A stretch of DNA of 64,000 nt, taken from the NCBI GenBank assembly GCA_030180135.1, contig CM058230.1, positions 14,013,082-14,077,081 of the forward strand. Reading direction: 5' to 3'. Position 1 is the first letter of the stretch. Each line of letters opens with the position of its first letter. The position numbers were made by a program, and so were the translations under genes. Below are positions 1 through 11,797 of the stretch, one piece after another. The notes beneath the pieces are model-generated. The model had not been told where the DNA came from. It saw only the letters and a list, made by a program, of their open reading frames with translations, and did no database searches. The DNA comes from Orychophragmus violaceus (lineage: Eukaryota > Streptophyta > Magnoliopsida > Brassicales > Brassicaceae).

Positions 1-39
1 AATACTACGAAGACCGACGAACTGGGGGAGGGGGCTTAC

Positions 40-689
40 TGTTATATATGGGTTTAGCACCCCATCTACTTAGAAGGCCCAATACCTATTCTCTGTATAA
101 AGGTCGGCCCAACAGAAACAAACCCGGCCCAACAAAATAAAGGCCCGAACGCACATGTCCAAAACCGAGCCCATTAATATCGGCTCGGCTCGGCTTGGCC
201 CACGACTGCAAGTCAACTCGGCTCCACTAACAGCCAAAAGAATGTACGGCTCGGCCCATCTCGTCACCAAGTACGGCCCATTCGCACGAGCTCGACAAGC
301 AGTCAACGGCCTGTAGAAAGTATGACCGTATTTTACTATAAATAGGAGTCGTCACTGTACATTAATGTAACTTTTTGGGATCTGTGCACTTCTTACTACT
401 TTCTCTCTCTAGAGTCAATTTCCCGAATTGTAAACCGAGCACGTCTTTCGGCCTGCTCGGGAATCTGAATACAAAACACGCTCGTTGCCGAGCACATCAC
501 TCTCTTTAAAGAACCCCGAACGCAATCTTCTTCTTGTTAATCCCGAACACAATTTCATCCCCGCTTGTCTCTGAATCTAGTCGATTCTCTCTTAAGAACA
601 ACTTGGCTCCCTCGGACAGAACACGTCAACTCTCAAGCAAGACGCGCATTCTGATCTCGTGACCATCTCGATTATCACAAATATTAACA
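40..689. mobile_element. LTR of a Gypsy-type retrotransposon (probable 3' LTR)
   Basis: The segment begins TGTTA and ends TAACA, the short inverted ends expected of an LTR. A G-rich polypurine tract (about 24-34) lies just upstream, so this looks like the 3' LTR of an element whose body is left of the window. It contains a TATA-like CTATAAATAG near 338, followed by a CT-rich leader. No partner LTR is visible, so the element type and target duplication cannot be confirmed. A 78-aa minus-strand ORF inside it is not a credible gene. Confidence 0.6.
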
Positions 690-1910
690 TAGAACCTCAA
701 GACACTTAGTAACATGTAATCTAAAATAATAGATCACACGTTTGTATGATGAAAATAAATTTCCAAATGATAAAAAAAAAATTCCAAATGATAAAATTAA
801 ATTACACTGTACAGAAAAGATTGAAACATCCCACAACAACTAAATGAAGGGGTAGCATCATCCAAAACCTCCATTGATCACATATATATATCCACATAGA
901 AAAAAATAAAAATAATGAAGAAAAATTACATCTAAAACCCTGATTGATAAACTGAATTAAGTCTACGTAGAAACCTAACGTGTTACAGAAAAAAAAATAT
1001 CACTAGTCAAAAGACAGTTTTTTTTTTTTTTTTTTTTTTTGTCATCACTAGTCAAAAGACAGTTAAATGATAAGACTACGACTATTTTTTTAACAATAAT
1101 AATTATAGTTGTAGTCTTAATATAAAACATGTTTTAAACCATTTCATTTTCCTGAACAAAGAAACCCATTCTTAATTTCTTAATATTCATCACCTATATT
1201 GTCTTCTATTGTAAATAGTTATTAAGAACGAGTTCTTTAGATAATATTTTACAAATCCATAAGAATCATATGTACATATGAATCTAAGTGCTCTTTTTAC
1301 TGATCATATTCGCAATGGTAAGTGCGCGTACGAGTGACTGCGTGAAAAGGATGCACACATAGACATACCTTCACGACAAAAGATGCCATGGTGAATTTGG
1401 CCCAAGGATTGTAAGAATAATCAACACTCGTTTGGTATAGTGCATTACATGCCTCTACATCTACAAACCACACACATCTTATAAGTCCAACTTTATGGAA
1501 TAATAATTCAAAATCAACTCTTTTTTCTGGGAGTTTCTGATTTTCAACCCATAATTTTTTTTTATAAATATTTTCAGTCAATTTTTAAATATTTCGATTT
1601 AAAAATATTAATTTGTATTAAAATATTTTCAGCCACCTTTAAAAGAATGCGTAATAGCTCACTAATCGAACGTTTTTGGCCTAAAATGGAACCGAGAACA
1701 TAGAAAAACCAGCATTTTATACTATCAATATGTCACCACACCTTTGATTTCATTTCGATCTCAAATTAATGAAACACTCACAACAAATAACAAATGTTAA
1801 CAAACGTGCTACTTACGATTGTGTTAGTATGGCTGTATGTATATATGCATGCGTACATATATAGTGTGGATGATATTGGGCACATATATGACCATGCATA
1901 CATGATCATA
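690..1910. other. AT-rich intergenic DNA
   Basis: No gene is supported here. A 20-bp direct repeat (ATCACTAGTCAAAAGACAGT) occurs on each side of a T-tract at about 1000-1065, probably a slippage or insertion scar. A 94-codon minus-strand ORF (1297-1581) has no recognisable domain. Confidence 0.6.
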
Positions 1911-1914
1911 ATTT

Positions 1915-2170
1915 CCGTATGGGACAGTGGCGATACTTGGAGAGTGGTAAATTTTGATTCGAACCCACACCAACAAGCACAACAACGACAATAACAATTA
2001 ATTAATATATAATATAAAGTTTGTAATAATGTCCATTGTGGAATTCTAATTCCAATATTCTCAATTATTGGCCACATAAAAGAATAAATATTTGAGAAAA
2101 ATGCCCATTTTTCCAAATTCCCGAATTCAATAACAACAACGATGTTCGATTGTATATAGTGATAAGAAGA
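1915..2170. repeat. Direct repeat, copy 1
   Basis: About 250 bp starting CCGTATGGGACAGTGG recurs nearly unchanged at 2612-2850. The shared block includes the text around CCATTGTGGAATTCTAATT. Copy 1 is slightly longer in the middle. Confidence 0.85.
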
Positions 2171-2393
2171 ACGAAAAACTTTGAGTTATTGATCCTTCGA
2201 TAATTCGTCGATAATCTGTTGGTTTTATATCTGTCGGTAATTCATTAGTAATTACTGACAAAAAACCGACGAATATTTTTTTTGACGAAATAGAATTGAC
2301 GGAATTTTTTGGTGGAAAATCCGTCGGAAATGACCGTTTCTGACGGATACTCGTCGATTTCTTCCCTCGATATTTGCGTGTTTTCTTGTAGTG
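2150..2393 (+). mobile_element. Truncated CACTA (En/Spm) 3' end
   Basis: The segment carries scattered GTCGG/CCGTCGG motifs and ends TGTTTTCTTGTAGTG, the reverse complement of a CACTACAAGAAAACA terminal repeat. No matching 5' terminal repeat is present upstream, so only one end survives. The motif is the same family as the complete CACTA element at 5714-16883, with one base different in the terminal repeat. It lies between the two direct repeats. Confidence 0.7.
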
Positions 2394-2591
2394 CACGTTT
2401 GGATCAGTTTTTACTTGTAAGACTCGGATTTTGATTTCAATAAAGTAAATTGTTTGGCTATTAAATGTTGAATTTTGGTTTATGACATTGGTCACGAATT
2501 TGTGGACTATGGTTTAAAAAACCGATGAATCTTTTGCTGGATACGACGGGACGAGTGTTACACATACATGACCACGATAATGTCAAAGGTA

Positions 2592-2850
2592 TGGCCGTAT
2601 GGGACAGTGGCGATATGGCCGTATGGGACAGTGGCGATACTTGAGAGTGGTATGTTTTTATTCGAACCCACACCAATAACAATTAATTAATATATAATAT
2701 AAAGTTTTGTAATAATGTCCATTGTGGAATTCTAATTCCAATATTCTCAATTATTGGCCACATAAAAGAATAAATATTTGAGAAAAATGCCCATTTTTCA
2801 CATTCCAGAATTCAATAACAACTACGATGTTCGGTTTTATATAGCGACAA
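2592..2850. repeat. Direct repeat, copy 2, with a short tandem duplication at its start
   Basis: This is the second copy of the 1915-2170 block. At its left edge a 24-bp unit starting GGCCGTATGGGACAGTGG is duplicated in tandem (2592-2640). The two copies flank the truncated CACTA end. Confidence 0.85.
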
Positions 2851-3090
2851 GAATAAATTTCGTTTGATGACAAAAAAAAAAATTTCGTTTCACCATCTTT
2901 TCACTATTTCGGATCACATTGTCGTGATTTGATTTGTTACTGTAAATTCTGTCTTTTCTTGATTATTCCTCGTTATGTTGCTTTTTCCTCGGAGTTAATA
3001 CCCAATCCTTAATTTCCAATTTGAAGTTTTTTTAATTATAGCGATCTCGTATCCAAATCCTTGATTATAGCGATCTCGAATATATGCTTA

Positions 3091-4106
3091 TCAATACTAT
3101 TAAAACAGGAAGTTTTGCCATGGTACATAAATGTTGTTCCCGAAATTTGCCCTTGATATTATTAGGATTTGTAACATTCATTAAGGGTAATTAGAGAATA
3201 TAACATTATCTCTACAATCCATGTTTCCAAACAAGACAATTATTAGACATGTATCCAAACAACCAAAATTTAATGGGTTCCACTTTCTTAATTAATTAAA
3301 ATTAAAACAAATTAATTGATAAATATAATGAATAATTTATACATCAACTATTATATATAAATTAAGATTCTCTAATTTATGATTTAATTCAAAATATATT
3401 TATAATATATTTTAATATCTTTTTATTTTGTTTCAAATATATATATACACATATTACGGTTGATGTTTTTACGATCGTACTTTTTAGCAGGTTTTTCCAT
3501 CAAACTGAAAAATATTTAATTAATTAAACGGGTTGAAAAATTAATTAGCCAATCTCGATTATAAATTTTCTAAAAAAAATTCGCATATAGTAAATAATTT
3601 CAGCTGATATATTTAAAAATTAATAAAATATTAAAATGATTTCATACTTATATTATTCAAATATTTGAAGCGTCAAATTATGCTTTATGTTTGAATGAAG
3701 TTTTTAACGGATAGTTCCATCAAATTCGCAAATTATATATAAAATAATATTTTAGATAAATAAAATAACAATTAAACATATACCACATAACTTTTACAAT
3801 AGTTGTTTTCACATATATATATTTTTTTCAAACTATGATCTTACGATACAACACAGATTAAAATATATAATGCGAAATCGTTATTTTAATCTTTTAATCC
3901 TTACGATATATCTTCTCCAAATAACAGATAATTCATTTTAAAAAAAACTAAATTGCTAACTCACTGTTTATAATGTTGGTTAAATAATTATAATCAAAAT
4001 TAGATTACATAATTAATAATCTAAACTACTATTAGCAAAATGAATAAAAAGTAAAATTTGTAAAGAAAATTAAACCCGCACTTTCTAAGTGCGGGTCAAA
4101 ATCTAG
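3091..4106 (+). mobile_element. Non-autonomous Helitron
   Basis: The 5' end reads TCAATACTATTAAAA, close to the TC...ACTATTAAAA start of many Arabidopsis Helitrons. The 3' end has a hairpin (stem CCCGCAC 4075-4081, GTGCGGG 4089-4095, 7-nt loop), then TCAAAATCTAG, a CTRR terminus. The element sits between A (3090) and T (4107), as expected for Helitron insertion. The 1-kb interior is AT-rich without RepHel coding sequence, so it would depend on an autonomous partner. Confidence 0.85.
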
Positions 4107-5713
4107 TGTATACATTAATTTAAGTATGACATATCAACTTGCTGGTTTTGGATTCTTGTTAGTCCAGATCTAAGTGGGAAGCATATATAACTTACTCGTG
4201 TTGTGTGGTTTAAGTTCGTTAAGACAAATATCGATTCTTATTGGTACATAATTAATAAATAGTTATTACTCAAAATATAAATATATTATGACGACAAGTT
4301 ACCAATATATAATTTTCAAAAGGCTTCTAAACTGGATAGAACAAAGTCGTCAACACACTGAACAGTGCGATTTTTTTTGTGTGTGTGAAAAAAAAATACT
4401 CCAATTTAATTGCATGCATGGTTACTATTGATATTCAAGTAGTCAAAAACAAATTGAAAACATATCCACATACTTTGTGGATAGTAATCGACCGATCAAG
4501 TCCAAACAAAACCTTGTAATATTCTCTTTTTTTACCAAAAGTATATATTAATGATTTTCAAAGAATTTAATAGTAACTACTGAAAATTAATTGATGTTCC
4601 ATTTCCATCTACTAATCATTATGGTGTTACAGAGATCTATGCTAGGATTAAAACGATGTTAAAAACGCGGACATATAATTACAGAGATCTATGCCCAAGA
4701 GTTTTGTGGTTGGTTATAGCAGCCGCATGCTTGCGTCAACAAGACACCACTAGAACGAAGTGGAATCGGCTCGTACTATATACAACTCACAAAAATGTTT
4801 ATATGTTTCCTATAAAAAGTCTCCGCACATGCATATTGATTATGTTAGGTTTTGTCGCGATCAAAAACCACTCGGTTACGTATTGTCTTATGCTTTAGGG
4901 TTTCTCTTCTCCGTCCATCACATGTTCATGTAAATCAATTAAGAAAATGAAATATTTATATAATGAATGAACTAAGTTTATACGTTAAGAACATTGAAAA
5001 TTATATAATTGACACTGAATCTTCTAACATAAAAAAAGAATCTTCTAGCATTATTTATGTAGAGATTGAATTGTCAAACAAAATATTACGCATAGCTTAT
5101 TACAGCGTATCCATGATTATCACACCTGTTTCATAATTAAAATTTATTGGCTCCAATAGGATTTTTATCGTTCACAATTTCACCCAAAAAAAGAAAAGAA
5201 AAGAAAATTGTCGCAGTCAAAAAGGACCTAACCGCCTTAAGATTCCACCCAACCCAACACTGCACTGCAGAGACCACTTAAGTTAACGTGAACTTACTAA
5301 CATGTCGTGTGGCTCTTCTCTTTCCATGTTGCATTCTCTAATATCATCACACTTGAAGATCTGTTTCCTCCTTTTGCAGCTTTTCTTCTCTTTCCCATAT
5401 TGCCCCTACCAGAAACCCATCTCTCTCAAATTTTACCCTTTTCTTGTTTCACTTGGGTGTCCAATCAATCAATTGTGTGCACTAATGTACTTTTCTATTT
5501 GCCTAACAGATGTGGGCTTTCTATATTTCGCAATATTTGTTGAATTGCAACCATATAATTTGACACGAGTTTACACTCTTCTTCACCGAATTAGATTAAG
5601 ATTTCATCCAATTTCACATGTGTGGGAATGGAAACATCTACTATAAGAGTAGTTCAAATTTGCTGCAATTTAAGAAGAGAAACAAATTTGTTAAAAACTT
5701 ACATCAAAACTAT
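4107..5713. other. AT-rich intergenic DNA before the CACTA element
   Basis: No protein family is recognisable. Short ORFs at 4656-4898 and 5302-5646 have low-complexity or hydrophobic products and no homologue I know. A short direct repeat (ACAGAGATCTATGC) occurs at about 4630 and 4681. Confidence 0.5.
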
Positions 5714-5938
5714 CACTGCAAGAAAACAATGCCAAAACCGACGGATTTTCCGATAGAAAATTTCCCGTCGGAAATTCAGCCAGATTCCGACAGCTTCCTG
5801 ACGTAGAATCGACGGTTTATGAGTTGTCGGATTACCGTCGGTAAATTCCGACGGAAACACAATCTGTCGGAATATTTCCGACAGATTCCCGACAGGATGT
5901 ATATTCTGTCGATAATCCGTCGGTAGGCCATCGGTTAA
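5714..5938 (+). repeat. CACTA 5' terminal and subterminal repeat region
   Basis: The 15-bp terminal repeat is followed by about a dozen CCGACGG/CCGTCGG-related motifs in both orientations. In En/Spm elements such subterminal motifs bind the TNPA-type protein; here that role is inferred. Confidence 0.9.
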
Positions 5939-5945
5939 TAAAAAA

Positions 5946-6018
5946 ACTGGTAGAAGGGCGGTCTCGAACACGAGACCTTTGCACAATTATACCTTATTCC
6001 CGAACCACTGTGATACGG
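5946..6018 (-). other. tRNA-like Pol III module A
   Basis: Read on the minus strand, an A-box-like TATCACAGTGG is followed about 30 nt later by a B-box-like GTGTTCGAGACC. This is embedded in a 7-bp inverted repeat (GGTCTCG/CGAGACC, 5960-5977). A run of seven T follows immediately, a potential Pol III terminator, and then the CCGACGG cluster. It lies downstream of the minus-strand gene relic, on the same strand. It does not fold as a full tRNA by eye. Confidence 0.5.
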
Positions 6019-6143
6019 TGAGTTCTTCGTTTATCTAATTCAAAATTAATAGTATATTCTGTTGTTCGTATATAACATTTAAAAAAAAAAACAATTTTAT
6101 TTATAAATTTATTGTTAATTTAAATAAAAATTACAATAAATTT

Positions 6144-6700
6144 TCAATTGTTATTATTTTGTGTTTGGTTCCCGAACCAATTCCCGTCGTTCGTCTCCCT
6201 CCATTGGTTGACCATGATGTTCCACTCTCCCGCCGGAATCCAAGCCGGTCTTCCTTCACCCCGTTGCCACCGGAGCTTCATCCGCCGCATCTTTGTTTGG
6301 AAAACTTTCCTTGCGGCCCGGTGAAACTCCCGTCAAACAATAAAAAGATTATCCGGAGAGAATGTAAAAAATTCCTAAAATTAATAAAAAATTTGGGTTA
6401 AATAAAATTTCAAATTAAAATATAAGTATATAAACATATATATATATAACTTACCAGAAAATCAATAAACCATGAAGTTTTCAGGGTAGGCAGGACGTTG
6501 TAGTACGTCAGGTATCTTCCAGACCAGCGATTCTGGATGATGTCGCTGATCAAGGAGGGAATGACTGCATTGGATCCAAACCAAACCGCCTGATGTGGTG
6601 GACGTGTTGGGTCGAGGTTTGGCAATGCCTCCCGACCTGGTTCCGCGATCATTTGCAGAATCGTCGTACGGGCTTCGGCAGAAAGAAAAACGTAATTCAT
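6144..6700 (-). pseudogene. Inverted degenerate copy of the small Transposase_24-like gene
   Basis: Two exons are visible: 6455-6700, starting MNYVFLS, and 6144-6375, starting EFFTFSPDNL. A canonical intron separates them. Both match the + strand gene at 11798-12354 in order and splice position (shared motifs include HWSG/RWSG, VFQTKMRR, and WIPA near the end). The copy reaches a proper stop at 6144-6146. However, an in-frame TGA in exon 2 replaces the Trp that precedes REFH in the sister gene, so it is called a pseudogene. It lies head-to-head with the tnp2 gene across a CCGACGG motif cluster. Function of the family member is presumed accessory to transposition. Confidence 0.75.
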
Positions 6701-6774
6701 TTTTTTCTTCTGTTTTGTTTTGCCTTTTTGCTGATGCCAAAAAGGAAGAAACTCGGTGGATATATAAAGAAAAA

Positions 6775-7087
6775 TTACCGACGGCCAAACCGTCGGAAAT
6801 CCGTCGGATTTCGGATTTATTTCCGAAGGGACAATTACCGACTCGATGCCTCGGTAAGAGAAGAGAGTTAATTCTCTTTTTTGACCGTTTACCAAATTTC
6901 CGACAGATTATCGACGGATAATACAATCCGTCGGTTTGCCGTCGGAATCCTTACCGTCGGTATTCTGTCGGAAATCATGAATAAGACCGTTGGGCCGACA
7001 TAACCGTTGTATTGCACTGTTGGGCTGACATATTTTCCGAGGGAAAACCGACGGTAACGGCTAGTCCGTCGGTTTTCCGTCGGTTAA
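6775..7087. promoter_or_regulatory. Internal CCGACGG motif cluster, divergent promoter region
   Basis: Many CCGACGG/CCGTCGG motifs lie between the minus-strand gene relic and the tnp2 gene. They are the same motif as the subterminal repeats, but more than 1 kb from the element end. A CT-microsatellite (about 7135-7172), probably 5' UTR, follows before the tnp2 start codon. Confidence 0.7.
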
Positions 7088-7197
7088 TTTTCAATATAAT
7101 CAAGCATCTCTTCCTTCTTCTCTTCACCGTTCTCTCTCACTCTCTCTCTCTCTCCCTCTCTCTCTCTCTTGTTCTCTCACTTTCTTCGGAGATCAAA

Positions 7198-10100
7198 ATG
7201 ACTTCTTCTAATTATTTCAGATCGTGGATGGACGGACCGAGGGTAGATGAGACGACAGATTTAGTGTATAAACCATATGCACTCGGTATTGTGGAATTCA
7301 TGACGATGGCTTGCAATCAACCTCATACGCAGAAAACCGGTAAGATGAAATGCCCATGTAGTCAGTGTCGAAATGTTAGAAATCCTACAATTGGCGAAGT
7401 ATGGCATCACCTTTACTCAGTTGGGTTTATGGCTGGTTATAAGATTTGGTATCTTCACGGGGAAACATTTGATGGCGCAAGTAGTAGTAGAGATCATTTT
7501 GGTAGTGCTAGTACGCGGGAACCTATTGGTAGTACTAGCGAACATCATAATATCGTGGATGAAGATGTTGGTGTAGCAACTGTTCAGATGGTTAATGATG
7601 CATTTAGAGAAAATATACAGGAAGTAGGTGAATATCAAATCCCTAGGGCAGAGGAGGAACCTAATGTAGAATCTAGGAGATTTTTTGATATGTTAGATGC
7701 AGCGAAGCGTCCGCTTTATGCTGGTTGCAAAGACGGACATTCGCCATTATCATCTGCAACCAGACTAATGGGAATAAAGACGGACTATAATCTGGCGGAG
7801 CAATGTGTGGATGCTTTTTGCGAATACCTGAAAGATGTTCTTCCTGAAGATAATCTTGCGCCAGGTTCATACAACGAGGTTGAGAAACTGGTTAAAGGGC
7901 TTGGTTTACCGTATCTGATAATAGATGTCTGCATCGATAATTGTATGATATATTGGCGAGAAGATGAATACCGTTTGGAATGTAAGTTCTGTAAGAAGCC
8001 GCGTTATGAGGATACAAGGGGAAGAGCTAAGGTTCCTTATAAGAGAATGTGGTATATGCCGTTAACCGATAGGCTGAGGCGCTTATACCAATCGGAGCGA
8101 ACTGCAGGGGAAATGAGATGGCATGCTGAGCATAGAAGAGGACCAGAAACTGCGCATCCGTCTGAAGCTGAAGCGTGGCGACATTTTCAGAGTGTATATC
8201 CAGATTTTGCATACGAGCCACGTAATGTGTACCTCGGATTATGCACAGATGGTTTTAACCCGTTCGGAAGGCATGGGAGACCTTATTCGTTGTGGCCAGT
8301 TATTTTAACTCCGTATAACCTACCGCCATCTATGTGTATGCGCCGAGAGTTTCTTTTCCTCTCCGTACTTGTTCCCGGTCCAGAGCATCCTAGAAGATCA
8401 CTTGATGTATTCTTGCAGCCATTGATACACGAGCTGCAAATGTTATGGCTGCCCGGTATTGTAGCATATGATGTCTCATGTAAGGAAATTTTTTTGATGA
8501 GGGCTGCATTAATGTGGACCATTAGCGACTTTCCAGCTTACGGTATGTTATCAGGATGGACTACGCATGGAAGGTTAGCATGTCCGTATTGTCAGGAAAA
8601 GACCGATGCATTTCAGCTTAAAAACGGACGCAAATCGTCTTGGTTTGACTGTCATAGGAGATTTCTACCGCATGATCATCCATACCGGAAAAACACTAAA
8701 CTTTTTACGAAGAAGAAGAAAGTGTTTGATGATCCTATTCTGCAAGACAGTGGGTCGTCTACTTTGGTTTTCTTAGAGGGTTTTGGTGCATTGAGAACTC
8801 GTGAATGTGGTGGTAATGGTCATGAGAATGTATATGGAGCTGGTGTAGTCCATAACTGGCACAAGCTGAGCATCTTCTGGGATTTACCGTATTGGAAGGA
8901 CCAGCTACTAAGGCATAATCTTGATGTGATGCACATTGAGAAAAATTTCTTTGATAACATCATGAACACCGTTCTGAACGTCCAAGGAAAGACGAAAGAT
9001 AATGTTAAGTCTAGGCTTGATTTGCCTGAAATTTGTCACCGGCCTGAACTTCATCTTCAAAAGAACGGTAAACCTCCAATTCCAGCGTATTGGGTGGATC
9101 AGAAATCAAAGGAAGAGTTCTTCGAGTGGATTACGCGCCGCGTACGATTCCCTGACGGTTACGCTTCAAATTTGCGTAATTGTGTTGACACTGAGGGGGA
9201 CAAATTTATCGGGATGAAGAGTCATGATTGTCATGTGGTGATGCAACGACTACTGCCATTTGCGTTTGCTCATCTCCTCCCCAAAGATGTTCACAAAGCA
9301 ATTGCCGCGGTAGGTTCCTTTTTCAGGGACATAAGCACGAGGTCCCTAACGGCTGACGGCATTCGAACTTTGGAGGATAACATTCCTAAAATCCTTTGCA
9401 ATCTTGAGAAGATATTCCCACCGTCGTTTTTTGATGTTATGGAGCATTTACCCATTCACCTACCCGGAGAAGCTCGACTAGGTGGTCCGGTACAATATCG
9501 GTGGATGTATCCCTTCGAACGCTATATGTTCCACCTTAAGAAAAAGGTTAAGAACCCAGCTAAAGTTGAGGGTTCAGTTGCTGCTCAGTACCACAATGAG
9601 GAAGCGGCGACATTTGCCGGTTATTATTTCCCTTCACAAGTACGCACAAATAGTCGGCGCCCGGCAAGAAACGATGACAGAGGTGAAAGACCATTTTATC
9701 CTTCATCGGTTCCCAGTATTTTTCAACAAGTTGGGCGGTTAAGCGGTAAAGAAATAAAGCGACAATTAACGACCCAAGAACACGCCCACCTTCAAAAATA
9801 TATTCTAAACAACTGCGAGGAAGTATTTGAGTACGAAAGGTATGTGTAGTTTACTTCGTTTACATCATCGCATTTAAACTTCATGATCACTTGCATTTTT
9901 TTACCCCTGGGTTTATTTTTATAGGTTATACATGGAGTCACTCCAACATCGGCATCCAGAGTTAAACGAGAATGACCGTGAAGAGTGGAAAGACACATAC
10001 TTCTGCGCTTGGTTGAAGTTTTATGTGAGTTTTGCATTTTCAATTAACCTCAAAGACAATAGATTTGGTCATTTACAAAAACGTTTTACATGCTATTTTT

Positions 10101-10842
10101 TAGGTGGAAGCAGAAGTCAAATGTGGGCGCAAACCGGCAGATTGGTTAGTAGACATAGTCAACGGCCTCCACTACAACACAAAGTCTTATCCGCGATATT
10201 GCACGAGGGGATATGCCTTTAAAGTGTATAAAGAAGGGTCCTTTAGAACGACGGCCGAACACGGAGTCTCATCTACATCCGGCGAAGTTGTGTACTACGG
10301 TATGAGATGCGTGGTTTTTTTGTGCGATTGGTACAACCCTATTATCGGGAGAGGTGTATCAATAGATGAGTTTGGCGTAACGTCTATACATTCGAATAGG
10401 AAGCTTCAAAAATTCGACCCCTTCATTATTGCATCTCAAGCAGACCAGGTAAATAAACACGAATGTTTTGGCCTAGTTTTATTTTTCCATCATCGATATA
10501 ACGTGATGATATAGAGCATCGTATGCTAATTTCTCCTATCTAATATAGGTTAGTTACATCCCATATCCTCGAGTAACATACAAGAACGATCCATGGGTTA
10601 CAGTTACCAAAATTTATCCGCGAGGAAGAGTTCAAGGAGTCGAAGAACAAGAACCACTTCAAGCAAGGCAAAGTGATTACATAGCTCCCGTTGAGGAATC
10701 TCTTGAAGTTAATCTCGTCGTTGATTTTACTCATTTTGGGAACATTGTTCTCCATTCGGATTCCGAAGAAGAGAGGGGGGAATTCGACGACGACACAGAT
10801 TCTATTTCAACGGACTACGATTCAGAAGATGTTGCGGATTAA
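7198..10842 (+). CDS. CACTA transposase, tnp2 family
   Basis: The gene has four exons: 7198-9839, 9925-10024, 10104-10448 and 10549-10842. All junctions are GT-AG with consistent phase, giving about 1,126 aa with no stop or frameshift seen. The start at 7198 (MTSSNYFRSWMDGPR) was chosen because it begins a Transposase-associated domain with its cysteine cluster (CPCSQCR). A large tnp2 catalytic region follows, centred on LGLCTDGFNPFG, LPGIVAYDVS, and ACPYCQ. Next come a DUF4218 region (about LLPFAF to AGYYF) and a C-terminal DUF4216 region (NGLHYNTKSYPRY, VVFLCDWY). The acidic C-terminal tail is typical. By family knowledge it cuts at the CACTA ends in the nucleus. An upstream in-frame extension to 7012 has no ATG support beyond the CT repeat. 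Confidence 0.93.
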
Positions 10843-11020
10843 TATTGTTGTAATAAGATTTTGTAAAATGGAACTAAAATTTTTTTTTGTTGAAGTCAAT
10901 GTGTTGGCCATTTTTAATCTTTACTTTAATAATTAGGGAAGTACTTATAAAACATTTTGTTTTTTTGTAGTAGTTAAGATCTTCTCTATAATATTAGAAC
11001 GTTACAAAAAAACGCTAAGT

Positions 11021-11094
11021 TGGCAGACAGCCGAATTGGTTCTAACTATCCTTGTATCACTACCTGAGCGTGGGTTCGAATCCACGCGGTGGGA
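11021..11094 (+). other. tRNA-like Pol III module B
   Basis: An A-box-like CAGCCGAATTGG (11029-11040) precedes an exact B-box core GGTTCGAATCC (11073-11083). The B box sits in a T-arm-like hairpin (GCGTGG/CCACGC). T-runs follow (TTTT at 11097, TTTTTTT at about 11106). The module begins 178 bp after the tnp2 stop codon on the same strand and is followed directly by a CCGACGG palindrome (11118-11164). The acceptor and anticodon arms are not convincing, so this is tRNA-derived or tRNA-mimicking rather than a tRNA gene. Confidence 0.6.
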
Positions 11095-11117
11095 AATTTT
11101 AGACCTTTTTTTAATTA

Positions 11118-11735
11118 CCGACGGATTTCCGATGGATAGCCTATTTCCGTCATAATTCCGTCGGAAATTTCCGACAGAAAACCGACAGAAAAATATTTAG
11201 GGTTTAGGGTTTCAGACCCTAAAACATCAAATTAATAGAGCTCTATTCGACTAATGTTTATTGTCTCTATAAACATTGAAAGACTTCTTCCCCGGAAAAC
11301 TAACATTATGCGTCATAACAAGAATATGAAATGCATCGGACGAAATAACTTCTTAACGTACATTGCCGTTTATAGAAAGATTCAACCGTTCTTATCACCG
11401 ATTTAGATAATATCTATACATTATTGCATAAGTCAGTTTATCCTAAATGTGATGAATACTACATCTAATTTTAGTATAAGTGTTCAATAATCTACAAACC
11501 CTAACCCCTAAACAAACCCTAAACATAATCTGTCGGAATTCCGTCGGAAATTTCCGACGGATTTCCGATGGAAATTATATATACTGTCGGAAATCCGTCG
11601 GAAATCAGTCAAAGGCTGCAATAACGCAGGCCTGTTAAACCCGAATCTTTCCTGGACGTTTCATTGCAACGTCTCGTCATTTATTAAATTAATTAATTTC
11701 CGACGGAAGCCGTCGGAAAATCCGTCGGAAAATTT
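11118..11735. repeat. Internal CCGACGG/CCGTCGG clusters upstream of the small gene
   Basis: A near-palindrome (11118-11164: CCGACGGATTTCCGATGG, spacer, inverted copy) is followed by further motifs to about 11210. A second dense group lies at 11530-11610 and 11700-11735. The intervening 300 bp are AT-rich with short TTTAGGG-like strings and no gene. Confidence 0.75.
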
Positions 11736-11797
11736 TGCATAAGTATGCGCTCAATGTTTCAATTTACTCCACACCGTACAGCTTCACCAACACTCAA

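Noticed and set aside
4656..5646. Small + strand ORFs before the CACTA element
   Set aside because: No known domain and base composition like the surrounding AT-rich DNA.
6593..6921. Pair of + strand ORFs of about 100 codons
   Set aside because: They read the opposite strand of the inverted transposase-related relic and the CCGACGG cluster.
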